Shown piece by piece: positions 45,983 to 55,060 of a stretch of 64,000 nt of DNA. This DNA is from Thermophagus xiamenensis. Lineage in GTDB: Bacteria; Bacteroidota; Bacteroidia; Bacteroidales; Marinilabiliaceae. The stretch spans positions 1 to 64,000 of the forward strand of contig NZ_FONA01000012.1 of NCBI RefSeq assembly GCF_900112795.1. The letters run 5' to 3'. A program made the translations under genes and the position numbers. The stretch's first letter is position 1. Each line of letters opens with the position of its first letter. The notes below the pieces were generated by a model. That model was not told the origin of the DNA and searched no databases. It saw only the letters and a program-made list of their open reading frames with translations.

Positions 45983-46735
45983 CTATATTATTTCAATATC
46001 CGATTCATGAATCCAGCCTTCATTGCCATCTTCCAATCTGATATTCCACCATTCACCTAGTTTAGATATTAGTTCTACTTTGGTTCCTTGGTGTAATACA
46101 AATAAATTGGTTCCACTCTGGTCGGGCGAACTTTTTATATTTACCGTGGGGGTAAAAATAATGGCGTGAGTACGGTTCACCAATTTATCTTTTTGATATG
46201 ATGAGAAACCATAAAAGGTTATTGTAGAAAGCAGGAAAATTATGGCAGCCGAAAAAGCCACTTTTTTTGTGCCTGAGTTTTTCCCAAACAGATAAAATCC
46301 GGCACCTATCAGGAAAATTATAAACGTTACTATGGAATATATTGCCCAGCCATCTGAATCGTTTAAATTTCTTATGCTGGTAAACCATTTGGTGAGAAAG
46401 AAAAGTTCAATTTTATCAATTTTATCAGCTGTTTGCTCATAGGCTAATTCTAAATTATATCGAATGTCGTTGTCCTGAGGTGAAAGTAGTAATGCACGTT
46501 CGTAGTTAAGAATGGCTTCGGGTAATTTGCCGGATTTATAAAAGGCATTTCCCAGATTATAATATACGGCTGCACTTTCAAGACCCGACTGTAATATGCT
46601 TTGATACATTTCTATTGCTTTTTCGTACTCGCTTTGCGAATAATATTCATTCCCTTGTTCAAAGCGATTATCCTGGGCGAAAAGAACTATTCCAATCCCA
46701 AAAAATAATGTCAATGTTAATATTTTGGTTCTCAT
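45983..46735 (-). CDS. batE: BatE: TPR and SH3-like membrane protein
   Basis: A roughly 250-residue protein, counted from the likely start Met8 (about 46735) of a longer frame reaching 46756. A signal-like segment LTLTLFFGIGIVLFAQ is followed by tetratricopeptide repeats (EQGNEYYSQSEYEKAIEMYQ; AVYYNLGNAFYKSGKLPEAI), two membrane segments around WAIYSIVTFIIFLIGAGFYL and VAFSAAIIFLLSTITFYGF, and a bacterial SH3-like end (VNIKSSPDQSGTNLFVLHQG, then WWNIRLEDGNEGWIHESD). This matches BatE, the last gene of the Bat operon. Its molecular role is unknown. Confidence 0.88.
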   Translation of the reverse strand: MRTKILTLTLFFGIGIVLFAQDNRFEQGNEYYSQSEYEKAIEMYQSILQSGLESAAVYYNLGNAFYKSGKLPEAILNYERALLLSPQDNDIRYNLELAYEQTADKIDKIELFFLTKWFTSIRNLNDSDGWAIYSIVTFIIFLIGAGFYLFGKNSGTKKVAFSAAIIFLLSTITFYGFSSYQKDKLVNRTHAIIFTPTVNIKSSPDQSGTNLFVLHQGTKVELISKLGEWWNIRLEDGNEGWIHESDIEII

Positions 46736-46790
46736 GAGTCTATAATCTTTGTTCATTAAATTTATCCATTAATTTAGAAAACTACACCTG

Positions 46791-48734
46791 TCACGCTCCT
46801 TTTACTTTCTTCTTAACATTTCTTTCTAATCGGCTAATAACCGAAACGGCTTTTTTATAAAGATTTTCTTTTTCACCCTCGGTGCCTGATGGGGCATAAC
46901 GTGCATATTCACAAGTGTCGAGAATATCTAATAACTGATCAATTGTATCGGTATGGGCACCGTGTGCAATAAGTTCTTCACGAACATTGTCTCGTGTCAG
47001 GTCTGCAACGGGAATAACCAGTTTATCGCTAAGATATCCCCATAAACCCTTCGAAAGTTCTTCGAAGAAGGCTTCATTGTTGCCTGATTTTAGATGTTTT
47101 GCAGCATTCTTAAGACGTTTTTGGGCTAACTTGTTAGCTCTTTTTGTTTTTTTGAGTTGTATGTTAGCATTTTCTTTGATTTTTTGCCGGTAGATAATTG
47201 AAATAATAATGAATAAAATTAATGGAATAATATACCCAAGATAAAATTTCCAGGAACCCAAAAAGAATGTTTGAGTTGGTTTTAATTTATCAGACCTGGT
47301 TTTTATGTATCGTATATCTTGTCCTAATAACTTTACGCTTTCACGACTAGTTGTTCTGGCCGGTCCGCCGGATACGTTGGACCCACCTTCACGAGCCTGT
47401 TCATCTCCACCTTCTACCTGAATAACAATTGGGTCACTTTTCAAAGTTTTATATTTGCCGGCAGAAGGATCGAAATACACATATTCCAGCGACGATAACT
47501 CATAGGTGCCGGGATATCGGGGTATAATTAGTTGTTCATATGTTTTGGTTCCTTTATGCCCCTGGTATGTAGTTGAAAGATTAGAGGAAGTACTGGGGTC
47601 AAATACATCAAAGTCGGGCGGAAAAGAAAATTTAGGATCTCCTGCAACTTTTAAATTGCCAGTCCCGCTCAATACTGTTTTTACGGTTATTCCATCATTA
47701 ACCTTTGCGTTTTTTTGTGAAACCGTGACCGACATATTAAGTGAACCAACAAAACCCGAAAAATTGTCAGGTTGAGGTTGCGGCAACGGTTTTACATTGA
47801 TGGTTAATTCTTTAGATGAAACCGTTTTCTTTACAGTACGGTATGTATCAAAAAAGCTGTCAAAAATATTTGACGATTGTCTGGTATTTCTTATTCGTAC
47901 TAAAAATTCAATTGAAATGGGTTCAATTTTCAGGGTCCCGCTCCTTTGGGGGAAAAGAATTTTTTGATTGTAAGTGCCAACCCTGTAGGTTCTGCCATTT
48001 ATATTTTCCAGCGTCCAATCAATATTATCATTTCCGGACAGGTCTTCAGCAATAAAACTTCTAAATGAAGGGTATTGAATATCCGAAATGCCCTCTAGAT
48101 TCACTCTTGTGTATATTTTAGTGGTTACCAAAATGGGTTGATTTTGATATACACTCTTTTTATTGGCCTGCATTGTAATAAAAAGATCTTCGTTACCAAC
48201 AATGCCTGTGGTAGTTCCACCTGATGAGCCTTGTTGTGCAGCGGCCGATTGATTTTCCGCCTTTATTACCTTTATGGAAAGACTATTAGATTGATATTTT
48301 TTACCATCTACTTCTATAGTAGCGGGAGGAATGGTAAAAGTGCCGATTTGATCCGATTTCAAAATATATGTATAGGAATACTCCTGTTCACGACTTACTT
48401 TGCCGTTAATGATTTGAATCGAAGAGCGTTGCGACATGGTAGGCCCCATAAGAATGGTGAATGGCGACATGTCAGGAACCCGTAAATCTTCACCTTCGCC
48501 GTTCACTGAGTAAACCAGTTGAAATTTTTGGCCTTGCACTACTGCATTAGGTGCTGTCGCTTTAAATTCTATATCTTGTGCAAAGACTTTAGAGATGCTT
48601 AGCACACTTAGAATTAAAAGTAAGCCATACCTCCCTTTACTTATTTTTTGTTTTAAGGGATTGAAATACTGCAGGCTTTTTATGATTCCTTGAAAATAAG
48701 TTTTAAAGCTATTTATTGTATAATAATGGTTCAT
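46791..48734 (-). CDS. batD: BatD: oxygen-tolerance protein
   Basis: A 647-residue protein with a signal segment ending SISKVFAQ, beta-sandwich repeats in the outer part (APNAVVQGQKFQLVYSVNGE, YSYTYILKSDQIGTFTIPPA, NLKVAGDPKFSFPPDFDVFD), one membrane helix (FYLGYIIPLILFIIISIIY) and a lysine-rich cytoplasmic helical tail with NNEAFFEELSKGLWGYLSDKL. This is the BatD architecture. It lies between batC and batE as usual. The proposed role, in envelope integrity under oxidative stress, comes from family literature on Bat operons and has no proven mechanism. Confidence 0.92.
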   Translation of the reverse strand: MNHYYTINSFKTYFQGIIKSLQYFNPLKQKISKGRYGLLLILSVLSISKVFAQDIEFKATAPNAVVQGQKFQLVYSVNGEGEDLRVPDMSPFTILMGPTMSQRSSIQIINGKVSREQEYSYTYILKSDQIGTFTIPPATIEVDGKKYQSNSLSIKVIKAENQSAAAQQGSSGGTTTGIVGNEDLFITMQANKKSVYQNQPILVTTKIYTRVNLEGISDIQYPSFRSFIAEDLSGNDNIDWTLENINGRTYRVGTYNQKILFPQRSGTLKIEPISIEFLVRIRNTRQSSNIFDSFFDTYRTVKKTVSSKELTINVKPLPQPQPDNFSGFVGSLNMSVTVSQKNAKVNDGITVKTVLSGTGNLKVAGDPKFSFPPDFDVFDPSTSSNLSTTYQGHKGTKTYEQLIIPRYPGTYELSSLEYVYFDPSAGKYKTLKSDPIVIQVEGGDEQAREGGSNVSGGPARTTSRESVKLLGQDIRYIKTRSDKLKPTQTFFLGSWKFYLGYIIPLILFIIISIIYRQKIKENANIQLKKTKRANKLAQKRLKNAAKHLKSGNNEAFFEELSKGLWGYLSDKLVIPVADLTRDNVREELIAHGAHTDTIDQLLDILDTCEYARYAPSGTEGEKENLYKKAVSVISRLERNVKKKVKGA

Positions 48735-48817
48735 AACTTTTTTATACCAAACAAATGATTTCAGTGATAGACTTTAAGGTTATTTTTAACGGTCCAAAAT
48801 AAAAAATGATACCAATG

Positions 48818-49549
48818 TTACCAGTTTTTTTCAATGCTTTTCTGCTGCTGTTGTTTTGCTTTTTTTATTTTTTCCTGCAACTTGGCTTCATCTTCATCAA
48901 TTGACTTCAGAATACGTTCTGCATCTTCTTTAGAAATTTGCTGTTGTTGCTGTTGCTGATTCTGTTGACCTTGCTGTTGGTCTTGTTGATTCTGTTGGTC
49001 TTGTTGTTCCTGTTGATTCTGTTGATCTTGTTGATTCTGTTGGTCTTGTTGCTGCTGTTGATTTTGTTGCTGTTCTTGTTGATCCTGATTTTGGTCCTGG
49101 TTTTGATTTTGTTGTTGGTTCTGCAGCATTTTCATTGCTGCAATGAGATTGTATCTGGTTTCATTATCGTCAGGATCGTATCTTAGAGCTTCTTTGTATG
49201 CTTCGATACTTTTATCGTATTGTTGTTTGGCAAAAAAGGCATTTCCGATATTGTGGTAAACATCCGAAATTTTTTCCTTGTCATCCGTACTATTTCTTAT
49301 TGCCTGAAATTGTTCCAATGCCTCATCTATTTTATTTTGCTTAAAGAGGGCATCACCCAGGTTGAAGCGCCCTTCAAAGCTTTCCGGGTTCTTTTCGAGG
49401 GCTTTCCTGAATTCAATTTCGGATTCCACATATTTTTCATCTTCATAATAATCATGCCCGTTTCGAATAAACCGACGTTCATTTTGTGCCGGCAAGTTAA
49501 TGCCCATAAGGGTGAGTAAAAACAGGACTATTATTAATTTTAACCTCAT
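48818..49549 (-). CDS. batC: BatC: TPR protein with long Gln-rich tract
   Basis: A 243-residue protein if started at the internal Met (49549), which gives a clean signal peptide LKLIIVLFLLTLMGINLPAQ; the longer frame adds 21 residues. Three tetratricopeptide units follow (YVESEIEFRKALEKNPESFE, DEALEQFQAI, YDKSIEAYKEALRYDPDDNE). Next comes a roughly 75-residue stretch of almost pure Gln with Asp, Asn and Glu, then a charged tail (EDAERILKSIDEDEAKLQEK). Low-complexity Gln tracts of variable length are characteristic of BatC, but this one is long, and its DNA is a run of CAACAAGAC-type triplets prone to slippage. Confidence 0.88.
   Translation of the reverse strand: MRLKLIIVLFLLTLMGINLPAQNERRFIRNGHDYYEDEKYVESEIEFRKALEKNPESFEGRFNLGDALFKQNKIDEALEQFQAIRNSTDDKEKISDVYHNIGNAFFAKQQYDKSIEAYKEALRYDPDDNETRYNLIAAMKMLQNQQQNQNQDQNQDQQEQQQNQQQQQDQQNQQDQQNQQEQQDQQNQQDQQQGQQNQQQQQQQISKEDAERILKSIDEDEAKLQEKIKKAKQQQQKSIEKNW
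48930..49130. repeat. Low-complexity triplet tract inside batC
   Basis: About 200 bp made of near-repeats of TTGTTGATTCTGTTGGTC and TTGTTGTTC on the plus strand (Gln, Asn, Asp and Glu codons on the coding strand). The tract stays in frame. It could vary in length between strains through slippage. Confidence 0.8.
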
Positions 49550-49648
49550 GACAAAACTTTTTTCTAACGTTTGTCTCTTACAATAAGCTTTGGGCTTAAT
49601 AAAGTTTGACAAAATATGGTTATACTGATTTATTCCTGAAAAAATAGT

Positions 49649-50704
49649 TTATATCTCTTCTTTTTGACCACGTTCCTCAACAGTAAAAAGATCAATATTT
49701 TTTAATAATTTGTTTTTTCGTTCAAGTATGATTAATTCAATAAGTAGTATTAAAATAACTAATGCTGCCGGATATTGAAACTTGTCATCATAATCCGTAT
49801 AAACTTTTGATTCAATTTCACTTTTTTTCAGCCCCCCTAATTCGTCAATCAAATCGTTAATACCGGCTCTAAGATTATTGGCCGGAATATATTTGCCATC
49901 TGCAGCTTCGGCAATTTCTCTTAACAATGCAGGGTTCATTTTGGTGATAACCACATTACCTTCATTGTCTTTCATAAAAGTATTTAATTTATTGGGGCTA
50001 ACAGGAATTGGCGCACCTTCCGGACTTCCCATTCCCACAGTATAAACCTTAATGCCTTTTTCAATTGCTTCTTTAGCTGCAACAATAGCGTCATCTTCAT
50101 GGTTTTCACCATCGGTAATGATAACTATGGCGCGGTTAATGCCCTCCTGTTGGGAAAATGATTTGGTTGCCAGTCTAATGGCAGCGCCAATGGCCGTTCC
50201 CTGGGTGGGAACCATATCGGTACTAATACCCGATAAAAACAGCTTGGCCGACGCGTAATCCGAGGTAATGGGTAATTGTACGTAAGCCTCTCCGGCAAAA
50301 ACAATGAGGCCAATTCGGTCATTGACCATTTTATCGGCCAACCGTTCAATGGCCAGCTTTGCACGTGCCAACCGGCTTGGTTGAACATCAGTGGCATTCA
50401 TACTGTTCGACACATCCAGTGCTATAATGAGCTCTATCCCCTTGCGCTTAACCGTTTCAAGTTTTGTACCAAATTGTGGTGAGGCTAATGTTATAATTAA
50501 TCCTGCCAATGCCAGTAAAAGCAAATAAAATTTAACAACCGGACGCACATACGATATATCAGGCATTAAATGGCTGATCAATTCCAGGTTGCCAAATCTT
50601 TTTAATTTTTTCTTTCGTTGGTGCTGAAATATTAGCTGTAAAAAGGCTAAAACAGGGATTATGACCAACAAATATAAATATTCCGGATGTCCAAATCGAA
50701 ACAT
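49649..50704 (-). CDS. batB: BatB: membrane-anchored von Willebrand factor A protein
   Basis: A 351-residue inner-membrane protein. N-terminal helices (LYLLVIIPVLAFLQLIF; FYLLLLALAGLIITLA) are followed by a VWA domain facing the periplasm. The metal-ion-dependent adhesion site is ELIIALDVSNSMNATD, with the later VIITDGENHEDD. A C-terminal helix (ALVILILLIELIILERK) closes it. It is paralogous to batA immediately downstream in transcription order before it. Length and layout are normal. Confidence 0.92.
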   Translation of the reverse strand: MFRFGHPEYLYLLVIIPVLAFLQLIFQHQRKKKLKRFGNLELISHLMPDISYVRPVVKFYLLLLALAGLIITLASPQFGTKLETVKRKGIELIIALDVSNSMNATDVQPSRLARAKLAIERLADKMVNDRIGLIVFAGEAYVQLPITSDYASAKLFLSGISTDMVPTQGTAIGAAIRLATKSFSQQEGINRAIVIITDGENHEDDAIVAAKEAIEKGIKVYTVGMGSPEGAPIPVSPNKLNTFMKDNEGNVVITKMNPALLREIAEAADGKYIPANNLRAGINDLIDELGGLKKSEIESKVYTDYDDKFQYPAALVILILLIELIILERKNKLLKNIDLFTVEERGQKEEI

Positions 50705-50740
50705 ATAATATTGTTTTTTTATGTTGTTATTGCCGATTAA

Positions 50741-51730
50741 TCAGGGCAAATTTCTCAGAATCGTGTTCCTCAAAACGATTTCGGTTAATAAAAGTACTAA
50801 GGCTGCCAAAGCAAAAGGAATGAATTCTTCCTTGCGTTTGGTGTATTCCTTTACTTGTATTTTGGTTTTTTCCATTTGATCAATCTTTTCATAAATTTCC
50901 TTAAGCTTATTTTTGTTGGTGGCACGGAAATATTCACCGCCAGTCATAGAAGCAATTTCTTTCAACATCTCTTCATCAATTTTTACTTCCATTTGTTGAA
51001 TTTGCCGGCCAAAAACGGTATTTACAGGGAAAGGTGCCGTTCCAATACTTCCCACTCCGATGGTGTAGACGCGTATACCAAAAGTTTTGGCCATTTCAGC
51101 GGCGGTAAGTGGATGAATTTCACCTCTGTTATTTACACCATCGGTTAACAGAATGATTACTTTGCTTTTGGCATCACTGTCTTTTATCCGGCTGATAGCT
51201 GTAGAAAGGCCCATCCCAATGGCGGTTCCATCTTCGAGCATCCCAAAGTTTACATCCTGAATTAGATTTATTAAAGCGGCATGGTCTATGGTTAAAGGAC
51301 ATTGTGTAAAGCTTTCGGCTGCAAATATTACCAGGCCCATTTTATCGTTGGGGCGGCCGGATATGAATTCTATAGCCACATCTTTTGCAGCTTCCAAACG
51401 ATTGGGTTTGAAATCCATGGCCTGCATACTGCCCGAAATATCCAGCGATACCATTATGTCAATTCCTTCGGTGGTTACTTCTCTTAATTTATTGGACGAT
51501 TGTGGTCGGGCCAGTGCAATAATCAGTAATATAAATGTAAGGCATCTTAGTACAAAGGGAAGATGCCTGAGATATGTTTTTTTGGATTTTCTTATTGTTG
51601 AAAATCCTTTCAGTGAAGATATCTGCAATGAAGCATTAAGTTCCCTGTGCTTCCATATATACCAGCCAATAATTGGCAATAGTAATAGAAGCAGGAAAAA
51701 GAAATGCGGATGTTGAAATGTATAGTTCAT
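50741..51730 (-). CDS. batA: BatA: membrane-anchored von Willebrand factor A protein
   Basis: A 329-residue paralogue of BatB. Helices FFFLLLLLLPIIGWYIW and LRCLTFILLIIALA precede the VWA domain; its metal site is IDIMVSLDISGSMQAMD and VIILLTDGVNNRGEIHP. The C-terminal helix FALAALVLLLTEIVL anchors it. BatA and BatB are thought to form a periplasmic complex with BatC-E. It starts 6 bases after the preceding gene ends, so translation is tightly coupled. Confidence 0.92.
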   Translation of the reverse strand: MNYTFQHPHFFFLLLLLLPIIGWYIWKHRELNASLQISSLKGFSTIRKSKKTYLRHLPFVLRCLTFILLIIALARPQSSNKLREVTTEGIDIMVSLDISGSMQAMDFKPNRLEAAKDVAIEFISGRPNDKMGLVIFAAESFTQCPLTIDHAALINLIQDVNFGMLEDGTAIGMGLSTAISRIKDSDAKSKVIILLTDGVNNRGEIHPLTAAEMAKTFGIRVYTIGVGSIGTAPFPVNTVFGRQIQQMEVKIDEEMLKEIASMTGGEYFRATNKNKLKEIYEKIDQMEKTKIQVKEYTKRKEEFIPFALAALVLLLTEIVLRNTILRNLP

Positions 51731-51736
51731 TCCTTT

Positions 51737-52777
51737 TTAAGGTTGTTGTGGTTCAACTTTTTCTGTACTATTGGTACTTTTTTCTTTATCGGTTTCTTCT
51801 TCAGAGAGGGTTTGTTCCTCAAATTTGGTTTGGTTAACGAAAAAATAGGCATTCATTAGCGAAAGGTCATTTTCGTCGGGCAGGGGTTCCATTTTTGCAA
51901 ATTTTACCAGGTCTGCCAATTCCAGAACTTGTTTTAACCGATCAGCAATTTTATCATCGGGTAAATCCACTTTCGATAGTGAATTCATTATTTCCGGGGT
52001 AATTTGTTCTAAGGCAGGGATTCCATATCTATCCTGAAGATACTTTCTTAAAATATCTGTAAGGGTTGAATGAAATTCTTTGACCTTCCCTTTTTGCCAT
52101 AGTTTTTCGTCTTTCAGATGGTCGAGTTCTTTCAGGGCAACCACATGCGCCGGCTCTTTGGGTTTTTCTTTGATGAATGCTTTTATTGGGTTTTTCCGTT
52201 TAACATAGAAATAGATTGCGGCTGCAATGAGGATGGCCAGTAACAAACCACCTAAAATCCACGGCAAAAAGCGATACAATTCGGATAACTTAAACGGGGT
52301 ATTGACGGGGCCTTTGATATCAGCAATACCTTTTTGTGGGTCAACTTCTTCAAACGGATTTACCACCATTAACCCTATGGGGTTTGTTTTTTTAATTTGC
52401 CTGGCTTGTTCAGTTGCCAATTCAAATTCTATCGGTGGGATATAGTGTAGTCCACTGTCGAAAGAAGTAATTCTAAGGATTTGTTTTACAGAGATTCGGT
52501 CATTGCCGAGGTCTGTTGTATCCGGGTCCCATTTTTCAACTATTTCTATATCTTTAGTGATAGTATCCCCGAACTGCGGAAAAATAACGCGTAACCCTTT
52601 GGGTTGTGCTACTTCTAAAGTAAGATTCATCTGACCACCAATCAGCATAAGCGTAGAATCAGGGGTGGCCGATACGGAATAATTCTGCGCAATAATATTG
52701 CTTGGGGAACTCCAGAACAATATAGAAATGAGCGCTAAGAATGTAGATATATGTTTAGAAAAAGAATTTTGCCCCAT
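51737..52777 (-). CDS. Bat-operon membrane protein with BatD-like outer domain
   Basis: A 346-residue protein from the preferred start (52777), which gives a signal peptide (SFSKHISTFLALISILFW) and sits right at the end of the DUF58 gene. An alternative GTG at 53014 would overlap that gene by 236 bases and is unlikely. A periplasmic beta-rich domain (MLIGGQMNLTLEVAQPKGLR) leads to one membrane helix (LPWILGGLLLAILIAAAIYF) and a cytoplasmic part with FHSTLTDILRKYLQDRYGIPALEQITPE and a Glu-rich tail. This unnamed gene regularly sits between DUF58 and batA in Bacteroidota; function unknown. Confidence 0.8.
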   Translation of the reverse strand: MGQNSFSKHISTFLALISILFWSSPSNIIAQNYSVSATPDSTLMLIGGQMNLTLEVAQPKGLRVIFPQFGDTITKDIEIVEKWDPDTTDLGNDRISVKQILRITSFDSGLHYIPPIEFELATEQARQIKKTNPIGLMVVNPFEEVDPQKGIADIKGPVNTPFKLSELYRFLPWILGGLLLAILIAAAIYFYVKRKNPIKAFIKEKPKEPAHVVALKELDHLKDEKLWQKGKVKEFHSTLTDILRKYLQDRYGIPALEQITPEIMNSLSKVDLPDDKIADRLKQVLELADLVKFAKMEPLPDENDLSLMNAYFFVNQTKFEEQTLSEEETDKEKSTNSTEKVEPQQP

Positions 52778-52778
52778 C

Positions 52779-53648
52779 TTATGCTCGCTTTTTAAAGAGT
52801 GAAATGAGTGCTTTAACATAGTCTTCATTAGTGGGAACTGCCACATTGTCAACACCGCTTTTTGAGAAGGCATTTTGTAACCTTTGCTCGTTTTTTCGCC
52901 ACCATTCTTTATAAGCTTCACGCGTTTTTTTATTAGCGGTATTAATCCAGGTGTAGTTCCCGGTTTCTGCGTCTTTGAGTTTAACAAATCCAATATTGGG
53001 AATTTCCGTTTCACGAGGGTCGTAAACTCTAAGTGCTACCACATCATGTTTATGGTTTGCAATTTTTAACGAATCCTCAAAATTATCATCCATAAAGTCG
53101 GAGATGATAAAGGCGGTACAACGTTTTCGAATTGCGTTAGTGAGATAACGTAACGCTTCTGAAATGTTTGTTCCTCGACTTTCGGGTTTAAAACCTATAA
53201 GTTCCCGAATAATATAGAGAATGTGTTTACGTCCCTTTTTGGGTGGAATGAATTTTTCAATATGGTCCGAAAAAAAGATTACGCCTATTTTGTCGTTGTT
53301 TTGAATGGCCGAGAAAGCCAGGACGGCCGCCATTTCGGTGATGACATTTTTTTTGAATCGCCATGTGGTTCCAAATTCTCGAGAGCCCGAAACATCAATT
53401 AATAACATAACCGTTAGTTCGCGTTCTTCTTCGAAAACCTTAACATAAGGGTGATGAAAGCGGGCCGTTACGTTCCAATCAATGTTTCGTATGTCATCGC
53501 CATATTGATATTCCCGAACTTCGCTAAACATCATTCCTCTTCCTTTAAAGGCGGAATGATACTCTCCGGCAAAAATGTTATTTGAGAGCCCTCGGGTTTT
53601 AATTTCTATCTGTCGTACACGTTTTAAAATGTCTGTTGTTTCAGTCAT
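52779..53648 (-). CDS. DUF58 protein of the Bat operon
   Basis: A 289-residue cytoplasmic protein. The DUF58 core motif YGDDIRNIDWNVTARFHHPYVKVFEEE (split: YGDDIRNIDWNVTAR, HPYVKVFEEE) is followed by a degenerate VWA-like fold (LLIDVSGSREFG, TAFIISDFMDDNF). In most bacteria such genes pair with a MoxR ATPase as a chaperone system acting on VWA proteins, and both partners are present here. Its start lies 176 bases from moxR, with a repeat fragment in the gap. Confidence 0.92.
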   Translation of the reverse strand: MTETTDILKRVRQIEIKTRGLSNNIFAGEYHSAFKGRGMMFSEVREYQYGDDIRNIDWNVTARFHHPYVKVFEEERELTVMLLIDVSGSREFGTTWRFKKNVITEMAAVLAFSAIQNNDKIGVIFFSDHIEKFIPPKKGRKHILYIIRELIGFKPESRGTNISEALRYLTNAIRKRCTAFIISDFMDDNFEDSLKIANHKHDVVALRVYDPRETEIPNIGFVKLKDAETGNYTWINTANKKTREAYKEWWRKNEQRLQNAFSKSGVDNVAVPTNEDYVKALISLFKKRA

Positions 53649-53714
53649 TCCCTTAAATTTAACAGGTGACCTGATTACATGCGGTATAACCCTTTAATTT
53701 TGTTATGCCTGATT

Positions 53715-53770
53715 TTGTAATCATAAATGAAACCAATATGGCAACATTGGCCACATATACCAATAAATTT
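53715..53770 (-). repeat. Short copy of the interspersed hairpin core
   Basis: On the minus strand it reads TGTGGCCAATGTTGCCATATTGG then TTTCATTTATG (written in two parts), matching the TGTGGC...GCCATG hairpin and GTTTCAT end of the larger repeats. It lies in the moxR-DUF58 gap, inside the Bat operon. Confidence 0.5.
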
Positions 53771-53824
53771 TTATCATTCATGACACCTAAGCTCTGTAGG
53801 CTTATCACTAAATAATAAATTGTA

Positions 53825-54820
53825 TTAGGGCACTTCTACGGTGTTCAATATTTCACTGATTATATCTTCAGTGGTAAGATTATTGGCTTCAGCTTCATAA
53901 GAGAGGCCAATCCGGTGTCTAAGAACATCATAACAAACGGCACGAACATCTTCAGGAATTACATAACCTCTGCGTTTAATAAAGGCATAAGCTTTAGAGG
54001 CTAAGGAAAGACTGATGCTGGCACGAGGTGAACCCCCGTAGGAAATCATATCTTTATATTTATCGAGTCCATATTGTTCAGGGAAACGAGTGGCAAAAAC
54101 GATGTCAACGATGTATTTTTCAATTTTTTCATCCATGTAAACATCTTTGACTACCTTTCGGGCTCTTATGATATCATCAGGTTTTATTATGCTGTTAGCT
54201 TCGGGAAATTGTTGCGCCAGGTTGTGACGAATAATTAGCTGCTCTTCGGCTTTTTGCGGATAATCGATAATCACTTTAAGCATGAAACGGTCCACCTGGG
54301 CTTCGGGTAAAGGATAGGTTCCTTCTTGCTCAATGGGGTTTTGGGTGGCCATAACCAAAAACGGATTGGGTAGGGGATAGGTATTGTCACCTATGGTTAC
54401 TTGCCGTTCCTGCATGGCTTCCAAGAGTGCACTTTGCACTTTGGCGGGTGCTCTGTTAATCTCATCGGCCAGAACAAAGTTGGTGAAGATAGGACCTTTT
54501 TTTACAACAAATTCTTCATTTTTTTGACTGTATATCATGGTTCCCAACAAGTCGGCAGGAAGCAGGTCGGGCGTAAACTGAATACGACTGAACCGGGCAT
54601 TTACTACTTTTGAAAGTGTAGTGATAGCTAATGTTTTGGCAAGTCCCGGAACGCCTTCCAATAAAATGTGCCCATCCGACAACAGGCCTATAAGCAAACT
54701 TTCTACAAGATGCTTCTGACCAACTATAACTTTGTTCATTTCTATCGTTAACAAATCGACGAATGAACTCTCTTCTTTTATGCGTTCATTAAGTTCTTTA
54801 ATATTTACCGTTTGGTCCAT
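53825..54820 (-). CDS. moxR: MoxR-family AAA+ ATPase
   Basis: A 331-residue ATPase that heads the Bat operon. Walker A is LEGVPGLAKTLAI (the MoxR variant), Walker B is VLADEINRAPAKVQSALLEA, with ERQVTIGDNTYPLPNPFLVMATQNPIEQEGTYPL (split: QVTIGDNTYPLPNPF, ATQNPIEQEGTYPLPEAQ) as the sensor region and YGGSPRASISL as the arginine-rich lid. It is proposed to insert metal ions or remodel the VWA proteins BatA and BatB. No sharp promoter was found upstream. Confidence 0.94.
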   Translation of the reverse strand: MDQTVNIKELNERIKEESSFVDLLTIEMNKVIVGQKHLVESLLIGLLSDGHILLEGVPGLAKTLAITTLSKVVNARFSRIQFTPDLLPADLLGTMIYSQKNEEFVVKKGPIFTNFVLADEINRAPAKVQSALLEAMQERQVTIGDNTYPLPNPFLVMATQNPIEQEGTYPLPEAQVDRFMLKVIIDYPQKAEEQLIIRHNLAQQFPEANSIIKPDDIIRARKVVKDVYMDEKIEKYIVDIVFATRFPEQYGLDKYKDMISYGGSPRASISLSLASKAYAFIKRRGYVIPEDVRAVCYDVLRHRIGLSYEAEANNLTTEDIISEILNTVEVP

Positions 54821-55060
54821 GTGATTATGTTTTTTGATTTTCTATGTGAAGAAATATGTCAAAACCGCGTCTAAATTATCAAAAATTGTTCCAATAAGAG
54901 GATGTACATTGGAAAAATGTCATTTTTAAAATTATTTGGCTTACCGTTTCAATTTAACTATAGTTCATCACAAAAATATAAAACTATGAATTGTTAGTGT
55001 AATGAAGACCCTGCCTATAACCTTTACAGGGTATTGACAATTTTGTTTTGATGAATTCAA
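54821..55060. other. Intergenic region between moxR and the 46-bp array
   Basis: No gene. A hairpin ACCCTG (55008-55013) / CAGGGT (55027-55032) lies just before the array. Confidence 0.4.

Noticed and set aside
48938-49186. Leucine/isoleucine-rich ORF resembling a membrane protein
   Set aside because: It is the antisense reading of the CAA/CAG-rich Gln tract in batC; the hydrophobicity is an artefact.
52778-53014. N-terminal extension of the Bat-operon membrane protein from a GTG start
   Set aside because: It would overlap the DUF58 gene by 236 bases and bury the signal peptide; Met at 52777 gives normal spacing.
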